DNA of 64,000 nt. Origin: GCA-2729515 sp036336695 (GTDB lineage Bacteria; Myxococcota_A; UBA9160; SMWR01). How positions within the stretch are numbered: position 1 is the first letter of the stretch; each line of letters begins with the position of its first letter. Below are positions 41,028-49,499 of this stretch, piece by piece. The position numbers and the translations under genes were made by a program. The stretch is taken from positions 28,371 to 92,370 of the forward strand of contig JAYZFQ010000014.1 in the NCBI GenBank assembly GCA_036336695.1, in the 5' to 3' direction. A model generated the notes under the pieces. It was given only the letters and a program-made list of their open reading frames with translations, made no database searches and was not told the origin of the DNA.

Positions 41028-42938
41028 TCACGCCTCGGCCTCCTCCTCGCGGTGCGGGACCCACCCGGCCCGGTGCAGTTCTCCGTGCACCGCCTCCCGA
41101 TCTTCGTCGTGAACCGCGACCGCAATGATGTCCCCTTCGCGCAGCGCCAGCTTCGCGTGCATCGGAATCGTCCGAGACCCTCGCCGTAGCGAGAGCAGCA
41201 CGTGCCCTTCGCCACCGGCGGCGGCGAGCGAGGAAGCTTCCGGGTCGGCGTCTTCCGTCGCGGGGGTCGGCTCGGGTTCGGCGGTGGGAGCGGAGGGCGC
41301 ACTCTCGACACGCCACTGCTCCACCGCGATCGCGCCACGCCGGGCCCGCACGTCCCAGCGTTCCACGTCGACGGGCGCGCCGAACAGGACCTGTGCGGCC
41401 TCTTCCTTGACCAGCTCCGGTGCGAGCCCCTGTTCCGGACGCGCCACGGCCACATAGCCGGCCGGAACCGAAAAACGCTCGCGCGCGCGGCTTACGAATA
41501 CGCCGTTCAACATCTGGTTGGCCGTCAGGCCAACCACGGTCCCCACCGTCTCGATGCGAGCACGCTGGAGCGTCCGTTCCTGGAGGGCGTTGCCGTAGAC
41601 GACGGTGAACCCGAGTTCTTCGGCGCGACGACAACTCTGGGGGTTCGAGTCCAGGAAGACGACCGGCACGCCGCCCGAGCGCAGGGACTCCCCGAGGAAC
41701 AGGCCGAGCCCCTGCGCGCCCAGGATGGCCACGCCATCGCGCCCGGGAAGGCGCTGACCCAGCAGACGAGCCACGGGTCCCGCGGTCAAGCCCGCCTGCA
41801 ACACGGTGCACGCGATCACCAGGAAGACCAGGGCGAGTAGCTCGGGGCCGCCTCCGATCTGGGCGCGCTCGAGACCCACCGCCGTTACCGAAGCCACCGC
41901 AGCCGCGACGATGCCCCGAGGTGCCACCCAGGCGAGCAGGACACGCTCCCGCCAGTTCAATTCGGAACTCTGGGTGGAAAGCCAGACCACCAGGGGTCGC
42001 ACCACCAGCACCAGGGCCCCGACCACGAGGAACCCCCCGAGGCCGAGACTCTCGACGTCGTCCAAACGCACCGACGCGGCCAGCAGCACGAACAGCATGC
42101 CGATCAGCATCACGGTCAGCTGGTCCTTGAACTCGCGGAGATCGCGGTCCACCGGCGAACGCAGGTTTCCGACCACCACACCCGCGAGGGTCACCGCGAG
42201 CAGCCCGCTCTGTTCGAACACGACATTGCAGCCTTCGAACAGCAGCAGCACCGTGGCCAGCACGACGATGTTCTGTTGGCCCTCGGGCACCAGGCGCCGC
42301 GCGCGCAGCAGCCAGGCGAGCGCAAAGCCCGTCGCGATGCCTACGGCGGCACCGAAACCCACCTGATACACGAGCACCGTGGCCCCACTGGCCAACGAAT
42401 CCGCACCGGGTGCGAGGGCGACTTCGAGCAGCAGTACCGCGAGGATCGCGCCGACCGGATCGATCAGGACCCCCTCGGCCTCGAGCACCGTCGCAACCCG
42501 TGGCCGGAGCCTGAGATCCTCGACCAGCGGCCCCACGACGGTCGGGCCCGTCACGACCACCAGGCTTCCGAAGACCAGGGCGATCATCCACGACCACCCG
42601 AGCGCGAAGTGGGCCGCCACCGCACCGCCGGCCAGCGTGACCAGCGCGCCGCCCAGCACCAGGCGACGAATCGGCGCCTGTTCGCGCCGCAGGCGGGAGA
42701 TCTCGAGGTTCAGCCCCCCTTCGAAGAGGATGACGGCGACGGAGAGCTCGACGATCGTGAACAGCCCCTCGCCGAGCGCCTCGGGGTGTACCCAGCCCAA
42801 TCCATCGACACCGAGACCGGCCCCCACCCCGAGGAGCAACACGATGCCCGGAACGCGGATGTGCCGCGCCACGGCCTGGGCCAGCACGCCCGCAGCCAGC
42901 GCCAGCACCAGGGTCCACGCCGCATGCGCTTCCGACAT
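41028..42938 (-). CDS. Cation:proton antiporter with TrkA-N (RCK) domain
   Basis: 636 residues. Residues 1-400 are a CPA1/NhaP-type sodium or potassium:proton antiporter with about 12 helices (for example VVVTGPTVVGPLVEDL, and FEGGLNLEI). A cytoplasmic NAD-binding TrkA-N domain follows (GVAILGAQGLGLFLGESL, about 405-515) then a C-terminal stretch rich in Pro/Glu (TAEPEPTPATEDADPE) and a short TrkA-C-like end (IIAVAVHDEDREAVHGELHRAG). NAD/NADH or ligand binding to the RCK part probably gates transport. ATG start. Convergent with the F420-type gene, divergent from the CDF transporter. Confidence 0.9.
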   Translation of the reverse strand: MSEAHAAWTLVLALAAGVLAQAVARHIRVPGIVLLLGVGAGLGVDGLGWVHPEALGEGLFTIVELSVAVILFEGGLNLEISRLRREQAPIRRLVLGGALVTLAGGAVAAHFALGWSWMIALVFGSLVVVTGPTVVGPLVEDLRLRPRVATVLEAEGVLIDPVGAILAVLLLEVALAPGADSLASGATVLVYQVGFGAAVGIATGFALAWLLRARRLVPEGQQNIVVLATVLLLFEGCNVVFEQSGLLAVTLAGVVVGNLRSPVDRDLREFKDQLTVMLIGMLFVLLAASVRLDDVESLGLGGFLVVGALVLVVRPLVVWLSTQSSELNWRERVLLAWVAPRGIVAAAVASVTAVGLERAQIGGGPELLALVFLVIACTVLQAGLTAGPVARLLGQRLPGRDGVAILGAQGLGLFLGESLRSGGVPVVFLDSNPQSCRRAEELGFTVVYGNALQERTLQRARIETVGTVVGLTANQMLNGVFVSRARERFSVPAGYVAVARPEQGLAPELVKEEAAQVLFGAPVDVERWDVRARRGAIAVEQWRVESAPSAPTAEPEPTPATEDADPEASSLAAAGGEGHVLLSLRRGSRTIPMHAKLALREGDIIAVAVHDEDREAVHGELHRAGWVPHREEEAEA

Positions 42939-43041
42939 CGGGGCAGAACCTACCCGATCCGCTCCCGGCGCTCTGGACCCTGCGAGCCCGGGTTCGACGG
43001 TCTAGCGGCGATCCATTCCCTAGACTGGGCCCGGGGGCACC

Positions 43042-43971
43042 GTGACCGAGGGAAACCGCCGGGCCATCCTTGCCGCGCTCTTCGCCAATCTGGGCATCGC
43101 CATTGCGAAGTTCGTCGCCTGGAGCGTCACCGGCGCTGCATCGTTGCTGGCCGAAGCCGTGCATTCCGTGGCGGACGTCACCAACCAGGCCCTGCTGATT
43201 CTCGGAGGCGCCCGCGCCACGCGAGAACCCACGCCGGAGCACCCCTTCGGCTACGGGCGCGAGCGGTACTTCTGGGCCTTCGTCGTCTCCATCGTGCTCT
43301 TCCTGCTCGGGGGCCTGTTCGCCATCACCCAAGGGCTGGACAAGCTCCGTCACCCCCACGACCTCGCGGAGCCTGCCTGGGCGATCGGGGTGCTGCTCGT
43401 CGGGATCGTGCTCGAGGGGTTTTCGTTCCGAATGGCCGTGATCGAGGCCAACAAGGTGCGGGGGGCGGCGGGCTGGTGGGCCTTCGTCCGTCGCACCAAG
43501 AACGCCGAGCTGCCCGTCGTGTTGCTGGAAGACGCCGGCGCCCTCCTGGGACTCTGCATTGCCCTCGCCGGAGTGGTCCTGGCCGAAACGACCGGCGATC
43601 CGAGCTGGGACGCGCTCGGCAGCGTCGGCATCGGCATCCTCCTGGCGGTGATCGCCGTGGTGCTCGCCGTGGAGATGAAGAGCCTGCTCATCGGCGAATC
43701 CGCGCGGATCGCCGACCAGGCTGAAATTCAGCGCACCCTCGAGGCCCATCCGGCCGTCCGACGCCTGATTCACATGCGGACCCTCCACCTGGGGCCCGAT
43801 GAACTCCTCATCGGCGCAAAGCTGGAACTCGCACCGCGCCTGGATTTCGTCGCGGTCGCCCGAACCTTGAACGAGATCGAGGCGTCCCTGCGCGAACGGA
43901 TCCCGAGCGCCCGAATCATCTACCTGGAGCCGGACGTCCACTCGGAAGCAGAGCTGCCCGGGCAGGGGTAA
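43042..43971 (+). CDS. Cation diffusion facilitator transporter
   Basis: 309 residues, six transmembrane helices, CDF family exporting Zn2+, Co2+, Mn2+ or Fe2+ against protons. Metal-site signature LLAEAVHSVADVTNQ (HxxxD) in helix II; GYGRERYFWAFV after it is typical. A second HxxxD-type site in helix V is not obvious: that helix reads LLEDAGALLG, suggesting a Zn/Mn-type variant. The C-terminal cytoplasmic domain (about 210-300) is the metal-sensing fold. GTG start; TAGACT is 15 bp upstream. Upstream of the fatty-acid operon on the same strand but 202 bp away. Confidence 0.87.
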   Translation: MTEGNRRAILAALFANLGIAIAKFVAWSVTGAASLLAEAVHSVADVTNQALLILGGARATREPTPEHPFGYGRERYFWAFVVSIVLFLLGGLFAITQGLDKLRHPHDLAEPAWAIGVLLVGIVLEGFSFRMAVIEANKVRGAAGWWAFVRRTKNAELPVVLLEDAGALLGLCIALAGVVLAETTGDPSWDALGSVGIGILLAVIAVVLAVEMKSLLIGESARIADQAEIQRTLEAHPAVRRLIHMRTLHLGPDELLIGAKLELAPRLDFVAVARTLNEIEASLRERIPSARIIYLEPDVHSEAELPGQG

Positions 43972-43982
43972 ACAGAATTCTC

Positions 43983-44046
43983 CCTCAAGGGAACGTGAAG
44001 TCCCGCGTTCGGTTGACAGTTGTCGAAGCGCAAGCGACCCTTGAGG
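43983..44046 (+). promoter_or_regulatory. Candidate operator pair and promoter of the fatty-acid operon
   Basis: In the 202-bp gap before the operon, a 9-bp repeat CCTCAAGGG (43983-43991) has its exact inverse CCCTTGAGG at 44038-44046. A consensus -35 TTGACA (44013-44018) lies between them, within a local near-palindrome TTGACAGTTGTCGAA. No good -10 is seen 17 bp downstream. The flanking arms look like a two-site operator for looping or cooperative repression. The rest of the gap holds no visible gene. Confidence 0.35.
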
Positions 44047-44173
44047 ATGCGACAAAAATGACCCGGAGTCACGCTTTCGGGTTCCCCTCCTCGAAGAACA
44101 CCGTACCGGGGGGTGCGGTGGGACCAATCGTCTGGCAAAAACGCACGCGGCGGGTGTGGACAGAGGAGCAGCG

Positions 44174-45127
44174 GTGAGCGAGCGAGTCTTCGAAGACACG
44201 TGGGGAGTCATCCTCGGCGGATCGAGCGGGTTTGGGCTCGCCACCGCCCACGCGCTGGCCGAGCGCGGCATGAACCTGTGCCTGGTGCACCGCGACCGGC
44301 GCGCGGCCCTGCGTCGCGTCGAGCCCGACTTCGAGAAAATCCGCGGTACCGGCGTCGAACTGGTCACGTTCAACGCCGACGCACTCTCCGCGGACAAGCG
44401 GGGCGAGATTCTCGACGCGCTGGCGCCGAAACTCGGCAGCGAGCGCGTGCGTTTCCTGCTGCACTCCATCGCCTTCGGCAATCTCAAGCTGATCGCGCCG
44501 GAGCGGGCCCGCCCGGGCGCCAGCCCCGACGGGAAGGCCCAACTTGCGGCCCAGCTCGGAGTCGACCCCGCGGCCCTCGATGCCGCCATCGACGCAGTCT
44601 TCGCAGAAGGTCACGCAGAGCTTCACGCACTTGCCTCACCACCCGAGTACCCCGCCAAGTCCTTTCTCGACCACGAGGACTTCGCACGGACGATCCACTG
44701 CATGGGAACGAGCCTCCTCGACTGGACCCAGGACCTGCTCGCGCGCCGCCTGTTCGCCGATGACGCTCGCGTGTTCGGACTGACCAGCGAGGGCAATACC
44801 GTGGCCTGGAAGGGCTACGCCGCCGTCGCTGCGGCCAAGGTGGCGTTGGAGTCGGTGGCCCGTTCCATCGCGGTGGAAATGGCGCCCTACGGGATCCGCT
44901 GCAATGTCATCCAGGCCGGCGTCACCGAGACACCGGCGCTGGCGGCCATCCCGGGCAGCAATCACCTGAAGGCCCAGGCACGCGGCCGGAACCCCTTCGG
45001 ACGCCTCACGACACCGAAGGACGTCGCCGGCGTGATCGCGTTACTGACCCGCGACGAAGCCGGCTGGGTCAACGGCGAGGTCATCCGGGTCGACGGCGGC
45101 GAGCACATCTCCGGAGCCTCCTCGTGA
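44174..45127 (+). CDS. Enoyl-ACP reductase-like SDR (FabI type)
   Basis: 317 residues. Short-chain-dehydrogenase fold with GVILGGSSGFGLATAHALAERG at the nucleotide site, and LLHSIAFGNLK as in FabI (HSIGFA). The catalytic pair is Tyr215 and Lys222 (Yx6K), the FabI spacing rather than the YxxxK of ordinary SDRs, followed by NVIQAGVTETPAL like FabI NAISAGPI. About 50 extra residues lie between the HSIAF motif and the Tyr. It should reduce enoyl-ACP at the end of each elongation cycle. GTG start chosen because GAGGAG sits five bases upstream; first gene of the operon. GTGA overlap with the next gene. Confidence 0.85.
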   Translation: MSERVFEDTWGVILGGSSGFGLATAHALAERGMNLCLVHRDRRAALRRVEPDFEKIRGTGVELVTFNADALSADKRGEILDALAPKLGSERVRFLLHSIAFGNLKLIAPERARPGASPDGKAQLAAQLGVDPAALDAAIDAVFAEGHAELHALASPPEYPAKSFLDHEDFARTIHCMGTSLLDWTQDLLARRLFADDARVFGLTSEGNTVAWKGYAAVAAAKVALESVARSIAVEMAPYGIRCNVIQAGVTETPALAAIPGSNHLKAQARGRNPFGRLTTPKDVAGVIALLTRDEAGWVNGEVIRVDGGEHISGASS

Positions 45128-46119
45128 CACTCTGGTTGCATTCCCTCGGTCACTTCCACCCCGAGAACGAGATCACGAACCAGTTCCTCGAGGAGTTGGA
45201 TATCGGGACGGACGACGCCTGGGTCCTGGAGCGGGTGGGCATTCGCGCGCGCCGGACCGCCCTGGATCTCGACTACATCCGCGAAACGCGGAACTGCGAC
45301 GTCCGCGCCGCCGCCGAGGCCAGCGCGCTCAGCCTGGCAGAACAGGGCACCCACGCAGCGCGCATGGCGCTCGAGCGCGCCGGACTCGCGGCGACCGACA
45401 TCGGAATGGCGATCTTTGGGAGTTCCGCACCGGACTGGGCTTCCCCTGCCGAGGCCTGCAACGTCGCGAGTGCCCTCGGCGTGGACATCCCGTGCCTGGA
45501 CGTGAACTCGGCATGCACGAGCTTCCTGGCCCAGATCCATCTCCTCTCGCTCATGGATCCGGCGAAGTTGCCGCAGTTCGTGCTGCTCGTCGGAGCCGAC
45601 AGCCTGACGAAGACCGTCGACTACAACGATCGCGCGTCGGCCGTACTCTGGGGCGACGGCGCTGCCGCCGCGATCGTATCGACGCGCGAGCCGGGCTGCG
45701 CGAGCGTGCTCGGCAGCGACCTGGACTCGCGACCCACCGCCGGCGACAAGGTCGTGGTGCCCCGCACGGGTTTCTTCGCCCAGGAAGGCCGCACCGTACA
45801 GAGTTTCGCGATCCGCAAGACACGGGACGGCTTCGAACGCCTCCGCTGCGAACTCGCCCAGGACGAACGGCCCCTGCACTTCGTGGGTCACCAGGCGAAC
45901 CTCCGCATGCTCGAAACCGTCTGCCGTTACTGCGAGATTCCGGCGGATCGGCACCACACAAACGTGGAGTGGTACGGAAACACCGGGGCCGCCAGTTCCG
46001 CGACTGTCGTTTCCCAACGGTGGGGAAAATGGGGAGCACGCGACGACATCGCCGTGGTTGGCGTCGGCGCCGGCCTCACCTGGGCCGGCTACCTGCTCCG
46101 TTTCGAAGGGCTCTCGTGA
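45124..46119 (+). CDS. Beta-ketoacyl-ACP synthase III family protein
   Basis: 331 residues, FabH-like thiolase fold. Catalytic triad visible: Cys131 in VNSACTSF, His256 in GHQANLRM and Asn286 in YGNTGAAS. Further landmarks: ERVGIRARRTA near the N-terminus and GDGAAAAIVS. Should start chains by condensing an acyl-CoA with malonyl-ACP. Starter specificity cannot be deduced. GTG start overlaps the enoyl reductase stop (GTGA). A second ketoacyl synthase (type II) lies downstream in the same operon. Confidence 0.92.
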   Translation: MTLWLHSLGHFHPENEITNQFLEELDIGTDDAWVLERVGIRARRTALDLDYIRETRNCDVRAAAEASALSLAEQGTHAARMALERAGLAATDIGMAIFGSSAPDWASPAEACNVASALGVDIPCLDVNSACTSFLAQIHLLSLMDPAKLPQFVLLVGADSLTKTVDYNDRASAVLWGDGAAAAIVSTREPGCASVLGSDLDSRPTAGDKVVVPRTGFFAQEGRTVQSFAIRKTRDGFERLRCELAQDERPLHFVGHQANLRMLETVCRYCEIPADRHHTNVEWYGNTGAASSATVVSQRWGKWGARDDIAVVGVGAGLTWAGYLLRFEGLS

Positions 46120-46706
46120 AGTACTCCGAATTCCTGGCAGCGGAAACGTTCGACAAGGCCGACCTCCTTGCCTTTGCGCACGGGACGTTGCTGGAAGACG
46201 CGCCCGAGGCCTTCGCGGCGCGGCTGCCGGCGCCGCCCATGCTCATGCTGGACCGCATCACCCACCTCGAGCGCCGGGGGAACCGCGGCCGTGTCGTCGC
46301 GGAGCGTGACGTTCACCTGGACGATTGGTTCTTCCAGTGCCACTTCCTGGGCGATCCGGTACAACCCGGCTGCCTGGGGGTGGACGGTGTCTGGCAACTC
46401 CTGGGGTTCTACTGCAACTGGGCCGGGGGGCTCGGCGCGGGGCGGGCCCTCGGTTGCGGCGAAATCGAGTTCTTCGGTCAGATCCGGCCCCACGACACGC
46501 GGGTGCGTTACGAGATCGATGTACGGCGGTATGCCGAGCTTCCCGATTCCGGCTCGGCGATCGTCGTCGGCGACGCTTCGCTGAGCGTGGACGACGAGCC
46601 GATCTACACGATCAAGCGCGCCAAGGTGGGACTCTTCCGCGACCTCGCCTACCGGAACTACCCGCATCTTTCCACGAATGCACGGGGTGGCAGGCTCGAC
46701 CGATGA
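46116..46706 (+). CDS. fabA: FabA-type 3-hydroxyacyl-ACP dehydratase
   Basis: 196 residues, hot-dog fold. The core QCHFLGDPVQPGCLGVDGVWQLLGFY is nearly that of E. coli FabA; the active-site His76 and Asp90 keep its 14-residue spacing. FabA both dehydrates and can isomerise trans-2 to cis-3-decenoyl-ACP, the entry to unsaturated fatty acids, but isomerase activity cannot be read from this. The N-terminal 45 residues (ETFDKADLLAFAHG) match FabA. GTG start overlaps the synthase III stop. A FabZ-like dehydratase follows directly, so the operon has both dehydratase types. Confidence 0.93.
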   Translation: MKYSEFLAAETFDKADLLAFAHGTLLEDAPEAFAARLPAPPMLMLDRITHLERRGNRGRVVAERDVHLDDWFFQCHFLGDPVQPGCLGVDGVWQLLGFYCNWAGGLGAGRALGCGEIEFFGQIRPHDTRVRYEIDVRRYAELPDSGSAIVVGDASLSVDDEPIYTIKRAKVGLFRDLAYRNYPHLSTNARGGRLDR

Positions 46707-47155
46707 ACACGACGCTGAGTCCCGCCGAAATCCTGGCCCGCCTGCCGCAGCAGGAGCCCTTCCGTTTCATCGACGAAATTCTTTCCGTGGACGAGGACGG
46801 AATCGCAGCCCGTTACACCTGGCGGCCCGACGCCGACTTCTACCGGGGGCACTTTCCCGGCAACCCCATCACACCGGGCGTACTCTTGATCGAATCCATG
46901 GCCCAGGCGGCCGTGGTCTCTCACGGCATCTACCTCCTTTCCCTCGAGGGGGGTGATCCCGAGAAACTGATGACGGTGTTCACCGATGCCCAGATCGAGT
47001 TCAGCGGCATGGTGAAACCCGGTGACCGTGTGGAGATCCGCGGGCGGAAACGCTTCTGGCGCCGACGCAAGCTGCGCTCCGAAGCAGAGATGACCCTGGC
47101 CGACGGCACGCTCGTATGCTCGGGCGTCGTCTCGGGAATGGGGGTGGCCCAATGA
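46703..47155 (+). CDS. fabZ: FabZ-like 3-hydroxyacyl-ACP dehydratase
   Basis: 150 residues, hot-dog fold, typical FabZ length. Catalytic His50 in FYRGHFPGNPITPG and Glu64 in LLIESMAQAA (the FabZ Glu rather than the FabA Asp), 14 residues apart as in FabZ. PFRFIDEILSVDEDG and IEFSGMVKPGDRVEI are also characteristic. Dehydrates 3-hydroxyacyl-ACP of various chain lengths. ATGA overlap with fabA and ATGA overlap with the ketosynthase gene, so it is translated in a coupled chain. Confidence 0.93.
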   Translation: MNTTLSPAEILARLPQQEPFRFIDEILSVDEDGIAARYTWRPDADFYRGHFPGNPITPGVLLIESMAQAAVVSHGIYLLSLEGGDPEKLMTVFTDAQIEFSGMVKPGDRVEIRGRKRFWRRRKLRSEAEMTLADGTLVCSGVVSGMGVAQ

Positions 47156-48429
47156 GCCGCCGCGTCGTGGTTACCGGTCTCGGTGTCGTGGCCCCCAACG
47201 GCAACGGAATCGACGACTTCGAGATCGCCCTTCGCAAGGGGAATTCGGGCCTCCGCCATCACGCGGAGATGGCAGCGCACGGCTTCGGCTGCCGGGTCGC
47301 GGGCGTTCCTCAGGGCGTGGACGAGATCGCCGAGGCCATGTTCGACAGCGACGAGCTGCTCGCGATGAATTCGAGCCACCGCTACGCCGGCGTCGCCGCA
47401 ATCGGGGCGTGGACCGATGCGGGACTCTCGCGCCCGGCACGGGACGACGACACGGTCGACTGGGACAGCGGCGCAATCCTCGGCACGGGCATCGGTGGCA
47501 TGGACACCATCGCCGCGCACATCGTGCCCAAAGTCAACGACAACAAGGTCCGTCGTCTGGGGAGCACGATGGTCGAGCAGGTGATGGCCAGTGGCATCTC
47601 TGCGCGGACCTCGGGACTACTCGCCCTCGGCAACCAGGTCACGACGAACTCGAGCGCCTGCAGCACGGGCACCGAGGCGATCGCGATGGGATTCGAACGC
47701 ATCCGCCAGGGCGCCGCCAAGCGGATGCTCGTCGGGGGGGCGGAAGGCGAGAGCGAGTACATCTGGGCCGGATTCGACGCGATGCGGGTCCTCTGCCGCG
47801 GCTTCAACGACGAGCCGGAAAAAGCCTCGCGGCCGATGAGCGCGACGGCAGGCGGCTTCATCCCTGCCGCCGGCGCGGGCACGCTCCTGCTCGAAAGTCT
47901 GGAATCTGCCCAGGAACGCGGTGCACGCATCTACGCCGAGATCCTCGGAACCGCGATCAACTGCGGCGGGCAGCGCGGCGGGGGCAGCATGACGGCACCC
48001 AATCCCGAAAGTGTCCGCCGCTGCGTCGGCGCGGCCCTTGAGGCGGCGAAGGTTCCGGCCGAAGAGATAGGCGTGATCAACGGGCATTTGACGGCGACCG
48101 GCGCGGACCCCAACGAGGTGGGCGCCTGGGCGGATGCGCTCGGGTGCGGCCCGGGAGAACTCCCGCCGATCACGTCGACGAAGAGCATGATCGGCCACAC
48201 GCTCGGAGCGGCGGGGGCCCTCGAGTGCGTCGCCACCGTATTGATGCTGAGTCGCGGCTTCGTGCACCCATCCATCAACTGCGAGGACGTGCATCCCGAG
48301 ATCGAACCCCACGCGTCTTCGATTCCCCACGAGGTTCTCGAGGCCCCGGAACTCCGAACCGCGATCAAGGCCGGGTTCGGGTTTGGCGATGTGAACGCAG
48401 CAATCGTTTTCCAGAAATGGAGCACCTGA
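47152..48429 (+). CDS. Beta-ketoacyl-ACP synthase (FabF/FabB family)
   Basis: 425 residues. Catalytic Cys170 in NSSACSTGTEA, His312 in INGHLTATGADPNE and His349 in MIGHTLGAAGALE; RRVVVTGLGVVAPNGNG starts the protein. The middle motif reads HLTATG instead of the usual HGTGT or HGTST of FabF, although the catalytic His is kept; this defines a subgroup of synthases with unclear specificity. Elongates acyl-ACP with malonyl-ACP. ATG overlaps the fabZ stop. 46 bp before the ACP gene. Confidence 0.92.
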   Translation: MSRRVVVTGLGVVAPNGNGIDDFEIALRKGNSGLRHHAEMAAHGFGCRVAGVPQGVDEIAEAMFDSDELLAMNSSHRYAGVAAIGAWTDAGLSRPARDDDTVDWDSGAILGTGIGGMDTIAAHIVPKVNDNKVRRLGSTMVEQVMASGISARTSGLLALGNQVTTNSSACSTGTEAIAMGFERIRQGAAKRMLVGGAEGESEYIWAGFDAMRVLCRGFNDEPEKASRPMSATAGGFIPAAGAGTLLLESLESAQERGARIYAEILGTAINCGGQRGGGSMTAPNPESVRRCVGAALEAAKVPAEEIGVINGHLTATGADPNEVGAWADALGCGPGELPPITSTKSMIGHTLGAAGALECVATVLMLSRGFVHPSINCEDVHPEIEPHASSIPHEVLEAPELRTAIKAGFGFGDVNAAIVFQKWST

Positions 48430-48475
48430 AGCAACTCCAACCAGCGGCCCGGCCGCGGCACAGGAAGGGAAACCC

Positions 48476-48724
48476 ATGAACCACGAAGAAGCATTCGAAA
48501 AAGTCGTGAAGATCCTCACGCCGCACGTGAAGAACCAGGAGGCGCTCGAATCCGCCCGCGACGACACCAACATCCTCGACGACCTCAAGGTGAACTCGGC
48601 GCGTCTCGTCGACGTCGTGCTCGCGTTCGAAGACGAGTTCGACATCGAGATTCCGGACGAAGACGTCGACTCCGTCAACACGATCGGCGACTGCGTAAAG
48701 CTGATTCTCGAAAAAACCAACTGA
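48476..48724 (+). CDS. Acyl carrier protein, variant attachment motif
   Basis: 82 residues, acidic four-helix ACP. The phosphopantetheine serine is probably Ser41 in KVNSARLVDVVLAFEDEF; the canonical DSL around it is changed to NSA, so it may be read only by its own transferase. The helix-II and III wording (FDIEIPDEDVDSVNTIGDC) is ACP-like. ATG with AGGAAGGGAAA upstream. It lies between the ketosynthase and the acyltransferase in the operon and should shuttle the chain among the enzymes. Confidence 0.9.
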   Translation: MNHEEAFEKVVKILTPHVKNQEALESARDDTNILDDLKVNSARLVDVVLAFEDEFDIEIPDEDVDSVNTIGDCVKLILEKTN

Positions 48725-48746
48725 CCGGCCCGACGGACCCTGACCG

Positions 48747-49499
48747 TTGCCCGGTTTCCGGCTCACCCCTTCGGAGCGCCGCGCGTTGGAACGACAGCGT
48801 TTCACGGCGCGGGTGCTGGCTCCGCTATGGGTTTCCCTGTGCCTTCTGATCATGCGCGTCGGCTTCCGTTGGCGCATCGAAGGGCTCCGCGAGGCCCGGG
48901 CTGTATTTGCCAAGGCAACCCGCAACCCGCAGACGCCGATCCTGATCTGCGCCAATCACCTGACGATGCTCGACTCTGCACTGATCGCACGGGCGCTGGC
49001 ACCGGCGTGGAAACAGATCCTGCACAATGCATCGGTTCCCTGGAACACCCCGGCGCGGGAAAACTTCGCGTCCAACTGGTGGAAGCAGGCGCTCACGTGG
49101 ATCGCCAAGTGCCTGCCCGTAGAACGCGGTGGAGACCGCCGCAGCGTCGGCGCGGTGCTCAACCGCGTGATCTACCTGACGGGCCGCGGAGAGTCGGCGC
49201 TGATCTTCCCGGAAGGCGGGCGGAGCCGCAGCGGTCGCGTAAACGTGGAAGCGGTCACGTACGGGGTGGGACGGATCGTCAAGGCGTTCCCCGGGTGTCA
49301 GGTCGTGTGCGTCTATCTTCGTGGGCGAAGCCAGCAAACCTGGACCGCGCGTCCCGCCGTGGGTGAAACCTTCGACGTTCGCGTCGAATACTTCGAACCC
49401 AAGACCGATCACGCCGGTCTTCGGGGCAGCGTGGACATCTCCGGACAGATCCTGAATCAACTTGCTGCAATGGAACGGAGACATTTCGATGGTCGGTAA
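48747..49499 (+). CDS. PlsC-like 1-acylglycerol-3-phosphate acyltransferase
   Basis: 250 residues. Acyltransferase motifs NHLTMLD (His71, Asp75, the NHxxxxD pattern) and FPEGGRSRSGR are intact, with one or two N-terminal hydrophobic segments (VLAPLWVSLCLLIM). Expected at the inner membrane, transferring an acyl chain from ACP or CoA to a lysophospholipid or other alcohol. Start assigned to a TTG (MPGFRLTPSERR), as no ATG precedes the conserved part; this is uncertain. The end overlaps the transferase gene by 11 bp. It gives the operon one product-using step. Confidence 0.85.
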   Translation: MPGFRLTPSERRALERQRFTARVLAPLWVSLCLLIMRVGFRWRIEGLREARAVFAKATRNPQTPILICANHLTMLDSALIARALAPAWKQILHNASVPWNTPARENFASNWWKQALTWIAKCLPVERGGDRRSVGAVLNRVIYLTGRGESALIFPEGGRSRSGRVNVEAVTYGVGRIVKAFPGCQVVCVYLRGRSQQTWTARPAVGETFDVRVEYFEPKTDHAGLRGSVDISGQILNQLAAMERRHFDGR

